DNA of 64,000 bases from NCBI GenBank assembly GCA_021234155.1, contig JAJEKV010000013.1, positions 8,755,193-8,819,192 on the forward strand. The letters are read 5' to 3'. The notes beneath the pieces were generated by a model, which was not told where the DNA came from, did not search any database, and was given only the letters and a program-made list of their open reading frames with translations. Shown here one piece after another: positions 1 through 14,198 of the stretch; the stretch's first letter is position 1; every line of letters starts with the position of its first letter. This DNA comes from Isoetes taiwanensis (lineage: Eukaryota > Streptophyta > Lycopodiopsida > Isoetales > Isoetaceae). The translations under genes and the position numbers were made by a program.

Positions 1-2584
1 GAGCAAAAACGGACGAATGCGAGCGTATCAACCTCTCTCTCTTGGATATAGCCCGTTCCTTATTGCTTAGCATGCATGTCCCAAATTATTTACGGGGTGA
101 AGCCATTCACACTGCAGCCTACTTGCTGAACCGCATGCCCCATTCCAGTCTTGATTTCCAGATTCGAGAAGAGATATGGACCGGACAACCTATTTCTATC
201 AACCACTTGCGTGTGTTTTTGGATGCAAGGCTTTTGCCCACATACCTTCGCCAAAAAGATCCAAGCTCGATGCTCAAAAAGGCTTTGTCACTGCATGTTC
301 CTTGGTTATTCAATCACCTCCAAGGCCTACCCGTCGTACCACACGGAAGCAAAGTTACTTGTCACATGCCATGCCAAGTTCAGCGAATTTGAACCATGCT
401 TTCCTCATCATACGCACCCATTTCATTGCCTCTCTGCATGAATTCTCCATTGATGTTTGCCTTCCAACTCCTGCTCCTAGAGAATCTGCACCACTTGAAT
501 CTACACCACTTCCCCCCTCTGATGATATGCCCCAGCCTCCTGCTGTCCCCAATGCATCTTCTCTTACTGAACCTCCCTCTACAGTCACAGATCTTCCTCC
601 TGCAACTCGACCATCTCGCATCAAAAGACCTCCGGTTTGGGCATCAGACTATGACTTCTCTGTTGAAGAACACCCTTTGGAACCTCACACTTTTTCCCAA
701 GCCATGAATAGTGCACACCGTAAAGAGTGGTTCTGAGGCAATGCATCACGAGAACTGACTCTATCCATGAGACCAACACTTGGTCACTAGTTCCCAGGCC
801 TCCTAATGCGTCGCGGTCATTGGTAGCGGATGGGTCTTCCGCATCAAGTATACTTCTAATGGAGAAATTGACCCGATTCAAAGCCCGCTTGGTGGCTAAA
901 GGCTTCACTCAAATCGAAGGCCTTGACTATGAGGAGACTTTTGCTCCGATTGCTAAAATGCCTTCTATTGACTAATCCTTGCTTTTGCGTCTTGAATAAA
1001 CTCCACATTCATCAAATGGGCGTCAACAATGCCTTTCTTCATGGAGATGTTCAAGAAGAAATATATATTGAGCAGCCCCAAGGTTTCATTGATTCCCTTG
1101 CTCCATAAAAGTATGTCGCCTTCACAAAGCACTCTCGGCCTCAAGCAAGCTTGAGATCCTGGTATGCCAAACTTGATCAGACCACTGCTCAATCTTAAAT
1201 TCTCCCTTGTCCTTCTGATCCCGTCTATCGATCCTCATCTCCGCATCTCCTCATCATCCTAGTTTATGTTGATGACTAATTGCTTCGGCGTGAGACCTCA
1301 ATGACCTCATTACTCTTAAATCCCAACTCGGTCTCGGTTTTGCATGAAAGACATTGGCCCCTTCTTCTTATTTCCTCGGTATGTCTCTGAATTATGACCG
1401 TGCCAAAGGAACTCTCCATTTGCATCGAGCCCGATACATTCAAGACATTCTCCCCGCTTTGCCCTCATCAATTGCAACCCACGTAGCCACACACTTGAAC
1501 ACGGAGTCTCTCTACTCAATTCTGATCCACCATGCTCCTCCTCCATTCCAGCACATCCATACCAATTACCGCACCATTCTCGGATTACTCAATTTCTTTG
1601 CTACTTGTTCCCGTCCGGACCTCTCCTTTCACATGTTGCAAACTTCGGTAATTCATCTAGATCCCAAACATTCTCATTGTGTCTCTACGAAGCGAATCCT
1701 CTGCTACCTTCTTTGGCGGTTCATCCCATGGCCTTCTCTACCAAGCCGCGCCCTCTCCCTTCTAGTAGGATACTCGATGCGGTTGGGCGGTGATCCACAA
1801 TGGCCAAATCACTCCGTTTACGGATTCATTTTTGCCTTGCGGGAGCTGCCATAATTGGAGCGGCGGCAAGCAAGTGTGTTGCTCTCTCCACCCTTTGGCG
1901 GAATACATTGCTCTTGCTCATGCTAGCAAAGAAGCCATTTGGTTCTGGCGCCCGGTGGAACTTCGACATCGGCTCCCATATTGGCTTGACCATTCATGTG
2001 GACAATCAAGGTGCCATTCACGGTTGCCAAAATCACTCTACATCGGCGATGAAGCACATAGATATCAGGTTTCATTTTATTAGGTGAGCTGTTTGAACAA
2101 GGTATCATCACTCTCAAATATCGTTATCTTGAAGAGATGCCGCCGACATGCTCACTAAACCATTGCACGTCCCAAATTTGCCAAAGTTCATCAACTTCAT
2201 TCAGTTGGTATGCCTGCGAGTGGGGATATTCTGCAACAGAGCCACACCAAGATTCCTCCAATCAGCGAGTGGGGGTGTTGAAGATAGCGATAATTACGGA
2301 ATCTCATCAAACAAGAAGTAGTTAGAATCATTAGATTCTATTGTTTGTTTCTATTTTTCGATTATCATTAGAAGGTTGATCACTTAAGAATTAGGTTAAA
2401 AGGGAAGCACTACTTAATGACGGTCTTGAGGACACAGCGTATCAATTGTGTGTACCCTTGATCATCTTTCTTGTTTTCATGACCTCGGTATGAATCGCGA
2501 GAGCTTCCTTTGCTTGTGTCTGTTGTATTTCCTCGATATCAATCTAGTCTTCTATTTGTTTCTTACTAGATTCATATTCCAACA
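1..2584 (+). mobile_element. Copy A: 3' part of the copia element with its 3' LTR
   Basis: Colinear with 40,291-42,884. It begins inside the integrase (GRAER region) and contains the linker, RT and RNase H in many short frames with numerous frameshifts, then the 3' LTR at 2,276-2,584 and the same TAAAC flank at 2,585-2,589. Recognisable pieces include the RT segment [20 protein letters not shown] at about 880-945, NAFLHGDVQEEIYIEQPQGF at about 1,030-1,090, and the stop directly after YVDD near 1,267-1,280. Its 5' half lies outside the window. Confidence 0.9.
2276..2584 (+). repeat. Copy A 3' LTR
   Basis: Starts TGTTGAAGATAGCG and ends TTCCAACA. Compared with 42,574-42,884 it reads GATAGCGATAATTACGG where copy B reads GATAGCAGTAATTACAGG, an example of the CAG-to-CG type difference seen throughout copy A. 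Confidence 0.88.
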
Positions 2585-3480
2585 TAAACGGAGGACGGGT
2601 GTTAAGGGGAACCAAATACCGGTGCAAATCAACCACGATAAAATTTGCGGGTGTTAAATTCCCAACACGATAAATTTACTGGTGTTTAAGGTTCCCAACG
2701 AACCGCACTCTTATCCTTGAGTATATGCTATTAATTGATATTGTGTACCCGTACATCTTTGCAAATTCCTTATCATCATCAACTAAGAAAATGAAGAATG
2801 TTGTCATATCTTACATTCTTAGATCATTTGGGATCGTGTCGAGTTGGCTGATTTTAATGCCAATCTAGCTTATCTGTATAATGGGATCCATGACCTTTGC
2901 ATTGCTTAATGATATATTATCGATATTGTATATACTACACCTCATGATAATGATAGACAAAATCTAGAACCTTGATATAAATGCTGCCGGCTTGGGGGTA
3001 TCCGCAGTTTCAAGTGATCCTACTTATTTTTATTTTTGTGGCTAACAAACATATAATCCCAAACGGTAAATTTTGCTCATAATAACTTGTACTAATATTT
3101 ATAAAACGCAATGTTTTACAACGACCAGATCTTACGTAATGATTACAAAAATATGCACGCATCTCATATTCCCACATTTTGAAATCCCATTACAGGTTGG
3201 TGTTGTTGAATTGTTTTGATTCGTTCTCGATGCTTACGATGCTTAGCTTACCTTTGTCACATGTCTTATCTTCTCACGGATAATGATGGACAAATACATG
3301 TAATGATAGGCGAAGATTCAAAACACAGTAAAGTTCTTCCAATACTTTTGGACTCTTAACTCTTTGAATTCTCCTGCTGCAGTTGAGGTAACACAATAAT
3401 CAAAGTGACTCGTGCAACATTCCTCGCATACAATCATTTCAGATGCTGGCATATTATTTGCTATTGTGGCTGCCACCCGT
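2585..3480. other. Copy A copia 3' flank, no gene seen
   Basis: Colinear with 42,885-43,800. It holds the degraded tandem repeat near 2,620-2,700 and AT-rich sequence. No credible coding region is visible. Confidence 0.6.
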
Positions 3481-3865
3481 AGAATGCACAAGCTGAACCC
3501 TGCAATGCATAAAAACTAGTGTTATAGACCTAGCTTGAGCTGAGCAGGACAATGGCTATTAAACTGCAAAACTCCCAGCCGTCCAAAATGAATTCTTGCA
3601 TTCGAGCAATGTCATTACTGAGATGCAGCTTGCCAAGATCCTATAGATTAGGTAAAGCAGAACATGTCATGAACAACTAGCTTCACTATCCATTTTAGGG
3701 TGGGATGAGTCATCAATTAAGGTATCGATGAACTGATAGAAAATTAAGAATCCCATCCTTAGCCACTTAAGGATTTTGTGAAGTGACTCTTGGGGGATAG
3801 AAGCGAATAGTCGTGGAACCGTAATATATGGCACTAAAAGAGCAATGAGAGTGTACCCCATTTAC

Positions 3866-5369
3866 GTGTTCTAAAAGCTTGTCACAATATTCCTGTTGAA
3901 AGAAATAAAACTCCAAATCTATCACATTTGGAATCGGCCAAAGGCAACAAAAGTCTTGATTTCTCAAGGCCAAGAGAACCGAGAATACATATATTTAATC
4001 ATTGCCTCAAAGACCTCAAAATCAGCATCTTTAATATAAATTAGAGTTGTACTACTTTTGCTCATGCCATTGGTATACATCTAAAACATCATAAATATGT
4101 TCATCAGCTAAGCTCATTTCACATATTAAGAAAAAATTAATCCACAATAGTATAATAAGGAGGTTGCCATATTTACCAACCTTTGCAAATGGCAAGCTCC
4201 ATGCACTTAAAATAAGCCTATGGGCCTTTATGATTTTTGCTCCATCCTCCGTATAAGTTCAACATCACTCAATATCAATAGAGCACATTCAATGCATCTC
4301 CCAATTTTCACAATGTTGTGCCAATCTCTCAATACCAAACTCTGCAGCAATCTCTTTATCTAGTGTGGGGGCTTTTGCTTTCAAGGGTAAAAACTAACTT
4401 ATATGAGTCTCGTTGCCAATTCGAGGTTTATAAGCATGGTAGCATGGTGGCTACGCCACTCTCTTTTAGTAGTTCAGCGGAATGGCATTCTTAGACATAG
4501 AAGATCTAACTAAGACTAATAAAAGAGACAAACTTTTGGAAGCTAATACCATCATTGACAAATTGGGTTGGGATGCATGTGTTAGAAAGTATAAGTTTTA
4601 CCACAACTAAATCTAATTTTATGTAATATGAATATAGCTGGTAATTATCATGGTCTATGTTGCTACATGGAAAATCAAACTTTCTTCATGGCTTGCACTT
4701 CAAATCTATATATCTCATCATCCTCACAATAAAAGACACTGATGCGGTTATAAAGTTGCAGCTCCAAACATGGCAAAAGGATGGATAGATTCAAGTTCCC
4801 CAAAGGACATGCACTCTTATCCTTAGTATTACTATTTGGGGTGTGGAGAGCGAAATGTAGCATAGCCCACCTGCGTAGGGATGTTTGGGTTGCATACAAA
4901 ACCAGCCCTTGTGCATAGTGTAGCTTCATCCATGAATTGAACAGAATATTTTTGATGTCTTCCTCCATCATGGACTCAAAGTTTTGCAAAAGCTCTTTGG
5001 GAATGTTCAGATCTGGCATCTTCTCCCTTATTTTTAAAGGCCCGATATATCTGGAATCTGCCTTAGCTCTCCATACCTGCATTAACAAATGCCCACACTT
5101 GAAGTTAGCACCATAACTATATTACCCATTATATAGAGCTGGCTAGCATGCTATTATATGGCATCTTACCATAGAGCAAAAAGGATTGCCAAGATTGATG
5201 CCCGCTTCTTTGTAGAAAGCCATCGCTTTGTCTTGGCAAGCTTCTGATCTATTGCCTCTCTTATATTCAAAACTTTGGTTCTTTTAAATCCATGCTAATG
5301 TCATCATGGTACTTCAAGGGGCCACCCCATTTTGCTCATAATATTGTATGAGGGACCACCATAAAATTT
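3866..5369 (-). pseudogene. Copy A BTB/POZ gene, frame-broken
   Basis: Colinear with the copy B gene: exons at 5,369-5,170, 5,076 to about 4,920, up to 4,181, and 4,080-3,866, with the same splice sites. Its breaks differ from those of copy B. Copy A keeps AMAFYKEAGINLGNPF near 5,190-5,225 where copy B is garbled, while copy B keeps the frame around KKNQSFEYKRG where copy A loses it. Labelled pseudogene only because it does not read through; consensus error may be the cause. Confidence 0.6.
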
Positions 5370-6823
5370 CTGCCTAAACCAATCCTTTACTTATCAGCAC
5401 TAGATTGTAAAACTAATGCACAAATTCCGTCTATTTTATACCACAGCTCATGACAATGATAGACAAAGATCTAGAACCTAGATATAAATGCTCAGAAGAT
5501 ATTCTTTACTATTCTAACTAGCCATGCAACTCTATTCTCATATTTTTATACTAATGAAGCTTCGTCAGTAAAAGATTGATCGCATTTATTTGCTCGCTTT
5601 TATGAGCGACTTAAATGCACTAAAAGACCAAAAGCAATAGGCCCATTTAAGAATCTAGACCAATCTAATCGGACTACCAACATCAGCTTCCCTTAAGAAA
5701 AAAAGGTCGTTACCATGCATGCACCACTTAACCATACAATCAAGAGTAGATGTTTTACATTGTTTCCTTTCCAGACTTGATGGACTCGTTTCTAACCCGT
5801 TGGGTTCAGCGTGGGCGTAAAAATTCATCTTATCTTATCTCTTATTCTTTCCTCCTCTGTGTATGCATTGGAAATTTACTCCTAGTTTATTATTAAGCCC
5901 ATTTCTCCGATGCATTATCACATACATCGACCAATTTGTGTTTCCAATGCTTATGATCACGATCACCCATGGCCTTATCCACAAAACAACTTTCCCAAAT
6001 ATAATTGCGCTTCCACGATACCCTGTTGCTTTCTGTTCAGTTCGGTGTTGCGTCAACTGCAATTTTTAATCGCGAACAAAGTTCAGCTTACTAGCATCCA
6101 AAGCTATACGAACCAATGCTTTTAAAGTTCATCAAAGAAAATCTTGAAGACCAGCCGCTACCTAATTCCTAGAACCCAAAGGAAAATACGTAAATCGACA
6201 AATTACTTGCTTAGTAAAAGCTTAAGTCAAGAGGATAAACTTTTTGACATTACAATTTTGCTTAAGTTTGCCTATATGGCATGGATACAATGGTATGATA
6301 AGACAAACTTCATATTTTGATTTTGTTTTTAGTTGCGTAACATTAAAATGTGATGTGATACTTAATATCTATTTTTATTCTTATTTATATATGGCGTGTC
6401 TGAACGCACATTTTGATTTGATTTTGATGTGATATCGCTATTGAGCACTTAATGCATAGTGGTAATCAACTGATTTTAATATAGATTGACTTCTTTTTGT
6501 CCTGATGATGAAATGAGATCGAGTGTGAATTTTGTTTTGCAGGAGGATCATATTCAAATTTATAATTTCCGATTGAATGAGAAAACTAGAGGAAACTTTC
6601 CGACGGGGAAAAGGGTTCCCCAATGCCAGCGGTCGAAATTGGGGGTTCCTCCCCAAAATATCCGATTAAAGTCTGAAATATCCGACTTACTAAAGTAGAT
6701 CGCGAGGCAAAATTTGATTGAAATTTCATAAAAATAGTGTTAAATCCGGCAAGTTTGAGGTATTTTCTCAAAAATCCGGTGAAAGCATAAATAAGGCGGC
6801 ATTTTTGCTTTGGTTGGGCCTAG
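5370..6823. other. Copy A spacer between BTB gene and LINE
   Basis: Colinear with 45,689-47,137. It contains the candidate exon at about 5,877-6,022 (minus) and a TATA-like CATAAATA near 6,786. No other gene is recognised. Confidence 0.5.
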
Positions 6824-9800
6824 TATGCCTCAATGGACCCCATGAAAGAGAGCCCATGTGGTTTGAAATCAACAAGCCCCGGATGAGTCGGCATCGATGT
6901 TGAGAGCCGGGTGGTTCTTGAGATTTTTAATAACACCCTCATAGTGATATGAAGCTTGGCAACAAAATCAACATGTCCATTAATGAAAGATATTCACAGG
7001 ACAATTGGATGTCCAACCAAGACCTTATCTATGTCCCATCTTCAAACACAAAATTCTCTGAGCAACAAGAGAAAGGGTGACCCGGAGGACTTTTGCATCT
7101 TTGGGCGAGATTTTATATCCATAATTACGCTGGCTGGTTAGACAAGCTGTATTGTCCTTTGGAGATATTGCAAGCACCATCTCGGATCACCAACCACACT
7201 TCCTTGACACTAAAAAGATCTGAAATTGGCCTAGAAGAACCGAACTCCCTTCAAGTTTAACACTTCTACTTGCTCCAAATGAAGTCTTTACATCAAGAGT
7301 TTACCTCTTTCTACCTCTCTCCCCAAGATTGGCCAACATCAATCCATGAAGTGCTTCAATGATAAAATGAAGAAAGTCAAAGATTGGGTGAAAGCGATTG
7401 GGGAAAAGACCTTGCTTTCGAAAAAGAAAGCTATAATGTCCAGCTTTGTTGGAACAAATCAAAAATATCGAATCCGATCTTGAAAGCAATCCCAAGGATG
7501 ACTCTCTGCGCTTGAGAGAGGAACAATTAAAATCGGATCAAAGCTCTTGAAGAACACCGGTTAAGGGGATGGCTCTTAGGAGTAAAGTTAAGATGTACAA
7601 CCAATTGGACCATGAGAGTTCTAAAATGTTCTTTAGAATTGCTAGAACAAATGGTTAATAACTCCATTACCGGTATGGAACCCGAACAAGGATCCACTCT
7701 TCTGAGATGAGAAGGAAATTGCCTGGATCTTCCTAGATTTTTACACTAATCTTTTTTAAGAAGAGTTGATGAGACGATTGTAAAAATTCAGGGGAAGTCT
7801 TTGATATCATTGGCCCTCTAATGAAATGATGGATGATGGACCCCGAAGTCCACCGAACTTCACAGAAATCTTTGAAACTCTTAAAAAAAAATGAAGCATG
7901 GGAAGAGTCCTCGGTATAGATGGTTTTCAACTTTGAATTCTTTATGGAATTTTTGGCCTATTATGAAGGAAGACATCATTCAATTTGTTCGGGGGTTTGA
8001 GAGCCAGCTCTATTTATCCAACCTTCAATGTTTGGTTCATCTCTCTCATCCCTAGATCAATCCTTCTAAAACCAATGAATGGCTGTCCCATCTCCTTGAC
8101 TACAACCTTATACAAGCTTGTAGCTAAGATTATAGTCGGTAGAATTTTGGTTCATCTCCATGAAAAGTGAATGCCCATCAATCGCCTCTTTCTTCCCGGA
8201 TCCATCTTTGGATAACTATATATAGCTACCAAATGAGGCCTTGCCTTTGGAATAGATTGACCAAACAAAGCGCATCCTCCTCAAGTTGGACTTCGGAAGG
8301 GCTTATGACAGTGTTTTGGAATTCCTAGAGAAAGCATGTGTCCATATTGGCATTCATCCCCCCCTCACTAAGCTCATTATGGGATTAAACCAAAAGCCAC
8401 TTCATGTGTTATTGTCAATGGGACTCATACGGTTTTTCCACATTCAAAGAGGTGAGACAAGGCTGCCTGGCTCCCTACTCTTCATAATTGTCACTGAAGT
8501 TCTCACCAAAATGGTCCTCTTACAAGACAAAGTTCTGCTTCCAAGGCCTTCAAATGCACGATTCAATAAACAGCTTTCCATTCTTCAATATCGCGTGATG
8601 ATACCTTTGCCATGTTGATATTGCATGACAATATGAAGAATTTTTATGAATTTTGTATCTCTAAATTTAGTCTTTGCCTCTGGGATCCACTGAATTATGC
8701 CAAATGTTCTATCTAGCTGATGGCTCATATCAGCACCTTAACACATATGGCATCAAATTTGTTCCTAATGGCCAATACCCCGACTCTTTTAGGCCTCCCT
8801 TTGCAGTTCATATGTCCCATAAGATTGCTTGTGACCTCACGTTAATAGGATCGGGAAAAACATCCCTCCTTAGTTCTCATCTCTGGAGGATTTTGATTTC
8901 GTCAATCCCCGGCCCCTACAGCAGCCATGTCTATTTCTCTTAAACGATTCTTGACAAGGCTTCCTATAATAAAATTGAGCAATGTATTAAAGAGTATATT
9001 TTTTGGTACACACCTTTACGCACGATCCGGTGACATCATAGTAAAAGTCAGGGGTTTTGGGATGTAAAATTTATTTCCTCTGAGCCCAAGTGCTTGGGGC
9101 CAAAAATGTGTGAAGCCATCTATCTTCCCAATCTCACCTATGGATTTTATTAGAGTTTCTTTAATAAAGAAAAAACCCTTAGAAGTCCCCTCCCTCAAGC
9201 ACCTCAGTTTATTCTTTCTATGAGTTCAAATATTTTTCTAATACTTCTCCTCTCCTTAGAAGTATCTTTAAAACATGGGAGAAAGTGGTACTAACTTTAC
9301 TCATGACAAATTGTCCAATTCAGTGAGATACCTCCATATTTTGGTCTCCCGTGATGGCCCTTCCTCCTACTCTTGCTATATTATCTGTCACCCTACATGT
9401 TACAAAAATGGCACTGCGCCAATAGTTTTGTATGTCGAGACCTCATTGATGATGAAAACTGATTCCTTTGGGAGTGATCAAGGAAAGAAAGTAGGAGGGT
9501 GCTACTCATAGATCGATATATAAGAAAGGTACTCACCTACCCTTCTTAGGCAAGATGGTACCTGGAGAGTCACTCCCCTGAAGCTTTTTCAAGGTTAAGA
9601 GGAGCTACAAAGTATCTAAGATTTTACCATACATGTCTTCCCTAAAAGAGAAAAACATGCCTCTCTCCGGTTTATCTTCCAAGAATTTCAAGAAGATTCT
9701 TTATTCTAGTTGGAACCTATGCACCCGCCCTAAGATAAAAGTGTTCTCTTGGCTCATCCCCGCACAATGCTATCCTAGTAACACTAACATGATCAAGAGA

Positions 9801-10891
9801 AATTTTAAGACTGCCCATAGTGCTCTCTTGCCCGACTTTTGTAACAATCATGATGAAATCAGGTACTTTACACATTTTCACTTGTCCAAAGGATCCGGGA
9901 CTTTGGAGGGAGCACCGATTGACAGTCTGAACACGATTCCACTCCATAACCGTAATTTTCAATTTTTCAGCCCGAATTCCAATGTCCATTTTCTGAGTTC
10001 TACAACTAGCCCATGGATTATGGAAACATAGAAATAATGTGGCTTTTGCAAACCAGAAGCGACCTTAACTGGATGAAGCTCAATTTCCACTTTGAACTCA
10101 TTAGATGTGCTATGGCTCATAAGGCCCTTAAATTGGAGAGAAGTTTGATACCAGTTGGTTGGAATTGGGGATCCTTCAAGTCTAACTTCTTCATTATTCA
10201 TTACGACTCTCTCTCATTAACTTTGAATGCCTTTGTGGATTGCGGCCTTTTTTTTGAACAGTGTGGTTGGTGTTGAGGGGATCAATCCCACCCGATGATG
10301 TGTTCCTACCCACCATTCGGGGGCGCCTCGTCAATTTTATCCGAGCTCACGTTTGACTAAAATTCTTCTCGGCGAAGCATACAATGCAACAATATCCTTC
10401 ACAAGTTCATTGGAGCCAACAATAAAACTTCTTCTTGAAAGCGTTCTTGCTTCTGCGGTCTATGTATTACTACCACAAAGGCGGATGAAATGCACCTGGT
10501 GTGTTATTGGACATTATCCGGTACCCATTGAGAACTGCCGTTTTTGACCCCTCCTGGCCGGGGATTAATTGGATGGCCCCCCCTTGCTTTTCAATGCCCT
10601 TAATGCTACACTCTTTCCTGATCTTTACTACCATCCAGTTCTCTCTTGAACTTATCCCTACCCCTATATTACCTTGCTCCCCTCCCAATCTAAGAACTTC
10701 TGTTCCCTCCATCCCCTGCATATGGTCAGAAGATGGTACTATTTTTGACAATCTTCTCCTAGATTTGCCAATGGACAATTGGATGTTTTGTTTATATTTA
10801 ACTTTCTCTCGATATGGGCTCGAGCCTTATTTTGTATGTACTTAAGTTATGATTAATATAATCCTTCCTTTTTCCTCAAAAAAAAAAAAAA
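6824..10891 (+). mobile_element. Copy A LINE, heavily frame-broken
   Basis: Colinear with 47,138-51,283, with the same 5' truncation point and flanks. Its open frames are short; fragments of the RT (about 7,985-8,600) and zf-RVT region (about 9,720-9,860) remain recognisable. The poly(A) tract is 14 A (10,878-10,891) against 28 in copy B, a length difference expected from homopolymer error or tail slippage. Confidence 0.88.
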
Positions 10892-11061
10892 CAAAATCTA
10901 AATTGAGGTCTTTTAACGCTGGACGTAAATGATCACATTTCAAAAAGAACACGTGGTATACCATTGGACCACGAAATTAAATATTATCTAAGTGGTTTTA
11001 CGGACAATCAAATTACAAAGCTGTACACTACGATACGAGGCCGACCGGAAGAAGAAAAGCT

Positions 11062-12136
11062 ATGGCGGTTTCATCTCAGGTTGAATAGCAACCTGGCGTA
11101 CTACCCATTCGAACCTACTGATCAAAATTGATACACCAATCTATTTGGCTCGAAACCAGTTCGATCCTAGGAACTAAGAAGATGGTTGAGGATCCATTCA
11201 GATGGTGGGTGACCGCCCGCGCCGGGTATTGACCAAACCAAAATTCTCAACCGAGAACCGCAAAAGCCCACAAGTCAGGGTCGGAAACGCAAGTACGGCC
11301 CGCGCATCTATCTTGAACTGTTCCGCCCCAGACGCAAATGCCGACAAAGTTTCAAGAGGCGAAACGCCTGGACCGCGCTAACGTCTCCTACTCGTCCAGA
11401 TTCAAAATTTCGCAGCCCACACAGATTATTCTGTTTCTAAGAATTCCACATTTGCATTGTTACCGCCGAGCTCGGCAGAGAGGGCGAATCCAGGCTTCTG
11501 AGAGCGGAATATTACCCCACAAATCTATCATACCGAGCTTGTTCGCCATGTACCAAACGCGTAATTTTGCTCATAATCTCCAACTCGTGGATCTGCTGAC
11601 CCAGTTTCGTGGAAAATTTCTGGATTTCAAACAGAGTAATTTGGAAGTGGAACTAATTTGGATTCACTGTTAAGCTGGTTTTATTGCAGACCGGCGTAAA
11701 TGTAGAACGCCCAAAATGTGCATGCTTATATTGTGGAGAACACGGGACAATTCTGTGCCGTTATGGTCTAAGTTTAACCATAGCGTTCCGTGGTGGGAAT
11801 TTTGCTGGTCCCCATAGCCAGCGGTATCTGGAAGAAATTCACAAGGCCGCGGTAAATGAAGTACATGAGATAACCGCGCTTCAAAAGGCACCGTACAAAT
11901 TGGGCACCTGCCGCTAGTTTGGCAGCATATATTCCACGAATCAGAGAAGATTCATCCCGTTTTGCCCTGGCCCAAGGATTTCATGGTATTGAAGAAGAGG
12001 TTATCTTAGCTTGCCTGCTCCTTCTTGGTCATCCATGTTGTTATTGCTAATTTCAGCTTTCCGATTAGTGAGTTCTTCTTTCAGCTTTAAGCAGACTCTT
12101 TTGAGAACCCAGCAGAGTTTTAACGCATATTTTTGA
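11062..12136 (+). pseudogene. Copy A lactate dehydrogenase, frame-broken
   Basis: Colinear with the copy B LDH from the leader ATG to the final TGA at 12,134-12,136. Fragments such as the NAD-binding region, the GEH motif region (about 11,735) and the C-terminal GFHGIEEE (about 11,970-11,995) are visible but spread over several frames. Net length is shorter than copy B. Probably the same gene read with many errors, or a decayed duplicate. Confidence 0.75.
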
Positions 12137-12204
12137 ACCAGAAGTTGCTTCGTTCTCATAAGGTTTTGCAATAACTAATTTACAAGGTCTTTGCTGTCTG
12201 CTTT

Positions 12205-12515
12205 TAATTGCGCACATGAAACTTGAAGAAATAGAGCTGCATGCAATGAAAACTTGAAGAAATACGAGCTGCTATTGTAATGCAATGAGGTACATGTAAA
12301 CTCTTTTTCACTAATGTTTTGAGATTATTGGCCAGTTGCACTTTTTTAGCGTAATGTAATGCCATTGTTGAAACCAGCTGAAGCCAGAATCCGTTATAAA
12401 GAATAAGTTCATAAACTGATGGAAACGAAGATGCTTGATGTACGCTTGTATGTCACTATAAATGGTGTTGACGATTGTGGTAACTCGATTATAGTGATAG
12501 CATTGCAATATGCAA
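12205..12515 (+). pseudogene. Copy A hAT remnant 1
   Basis: Colinear with 52,669-53,003; the METKMLDVRLYV stretch is readable at about 12,419-12,455. Confidence 0.55.
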
Positions 12516-14198
12516 AAAAGAGTGCTAGTCATCAATCCACAATGGTACAAGTGATCCCTTTGTACTTTGACGTGTCTTATACAGTTTATATTTCAATATA
12601 TTATTGTGTCTATAAATTTCAGATTTCTAATGTTACATTTTTACTTTAATGGATTTTTCTAGTTTTATTATAAATTGGACTTTGTTCAATGTTTTATATT
12701 GACACGTCCCCACCAATTTTAGATGTCCAATTAGTTTTAGGATTGAAAAGGATTTTATATATCTTAAATGATAAGATACAATAGATATTTTAAATTGCCC
12801 AGGAAGACCAAGTCCATGGGACCCAAATTGGCTTGTACAATTATTCCATTAAAAGATTAAAACCCTTGCCTCAAAACGCTCCAGCGTAAAAGTTTTGGAT
12901 AATCATTCCATATATAAAAGCGCATATTTTCCGCCTAAAAAAATGGGAGGACTTTTTCTGGGTCGAAAGCAATGTTCGCCCCTCATTAACGTATATGTCC
13001 ATTGCATTTTCCAAATTCCAATAAAGAAAATTCCACCGGGCCACCGCGTTAGAGTAGTACCAATGTGTGTTCACTACGAAAGATCATTATCAATAACAAT
13101 GACACGCGGTGCATCATTGATTGCAAGGCATTACCGTGTTCGACGATTTATATGTAAAGGCGTTTTCCGCCATGCTATGTTCTCGCGAATCAGGGCTAAA
13201 GCATCTCCCTCCCGGCCATGCAATCTCATGTTAATCAAGCTCTTCTTCAACAGCATGCTGATGTCGTGATTAGCCCACATTTAATTGTTAACAGTTGTAA
13301 TGACTTGGAGAGCAGAGCGTAGCTCAGAGTCCCAGGTGCTTCCATTTTTGCTTCTTTTTCAAACCCCGCCGCCAAAATTACAAATTTAATATCCGCCCCC
13401 ATCAACTTTTCATTTTCTATTGTACAAGATAACCGCTTAGGCTAAGTCGCTGTCGTGAACTATGTATGGCCATCCGCGGAAGCTACTCTTCAACGTAAGG
13501 AAAATCATTGATCCACCGGACATAGATTGTTGAGATTGTCGAAAGCAACCCAAAGCGACGCACCACAAGGTAATCATTACAAACAACCGGAGTGCAAGTA
13601 AATAGTTCCGTGTATCGCCTTTTCTTAATTTCTTGTAATGGACAATAACTAATTGTATACACGGATTATCCAGTGTATTAAATTCACCAGAATTTTCTAG
13701 ATTCGTTCCTTCAATTTTGTCCACCAACACGAGAATTGGGAATCAAACCATAGATATACATCTTTGTCTCGTCATTTGCTTCCAACATAGAAATCTATGC
13801 CTACCAAATTGCGGTTACCGCTGCTAACGGTTTCTTGATACTTATCTTCACCTTATTCCTAATCGCCAATCAATGTGTTCAACCTCGCTGCTGTTCTATT
13901 CGCGTTCACACACGCCCCTTTTAAACCGACCTATTAAGCATATGCTAACGCTTTTATTATTATTTTTTAACACACATTTTAAATTAATAACACATTCTAT
14001 TTCCTTCAATCTAGTTTAACAATGTCGATGATCTATTTTAATGCTAACCACTTATCTCTGCGAAGGTGGATTTCGAAGATGTATAAAACTTGCAAAAGGG
14101 AAGACCCATGATGGTGCCAGGATCAAAGTCACCTGCTAAATAAACTAGGTATTACCACTCTGTGTAAGACACCCAAGTACGAATGCTTTCTTCTTGAG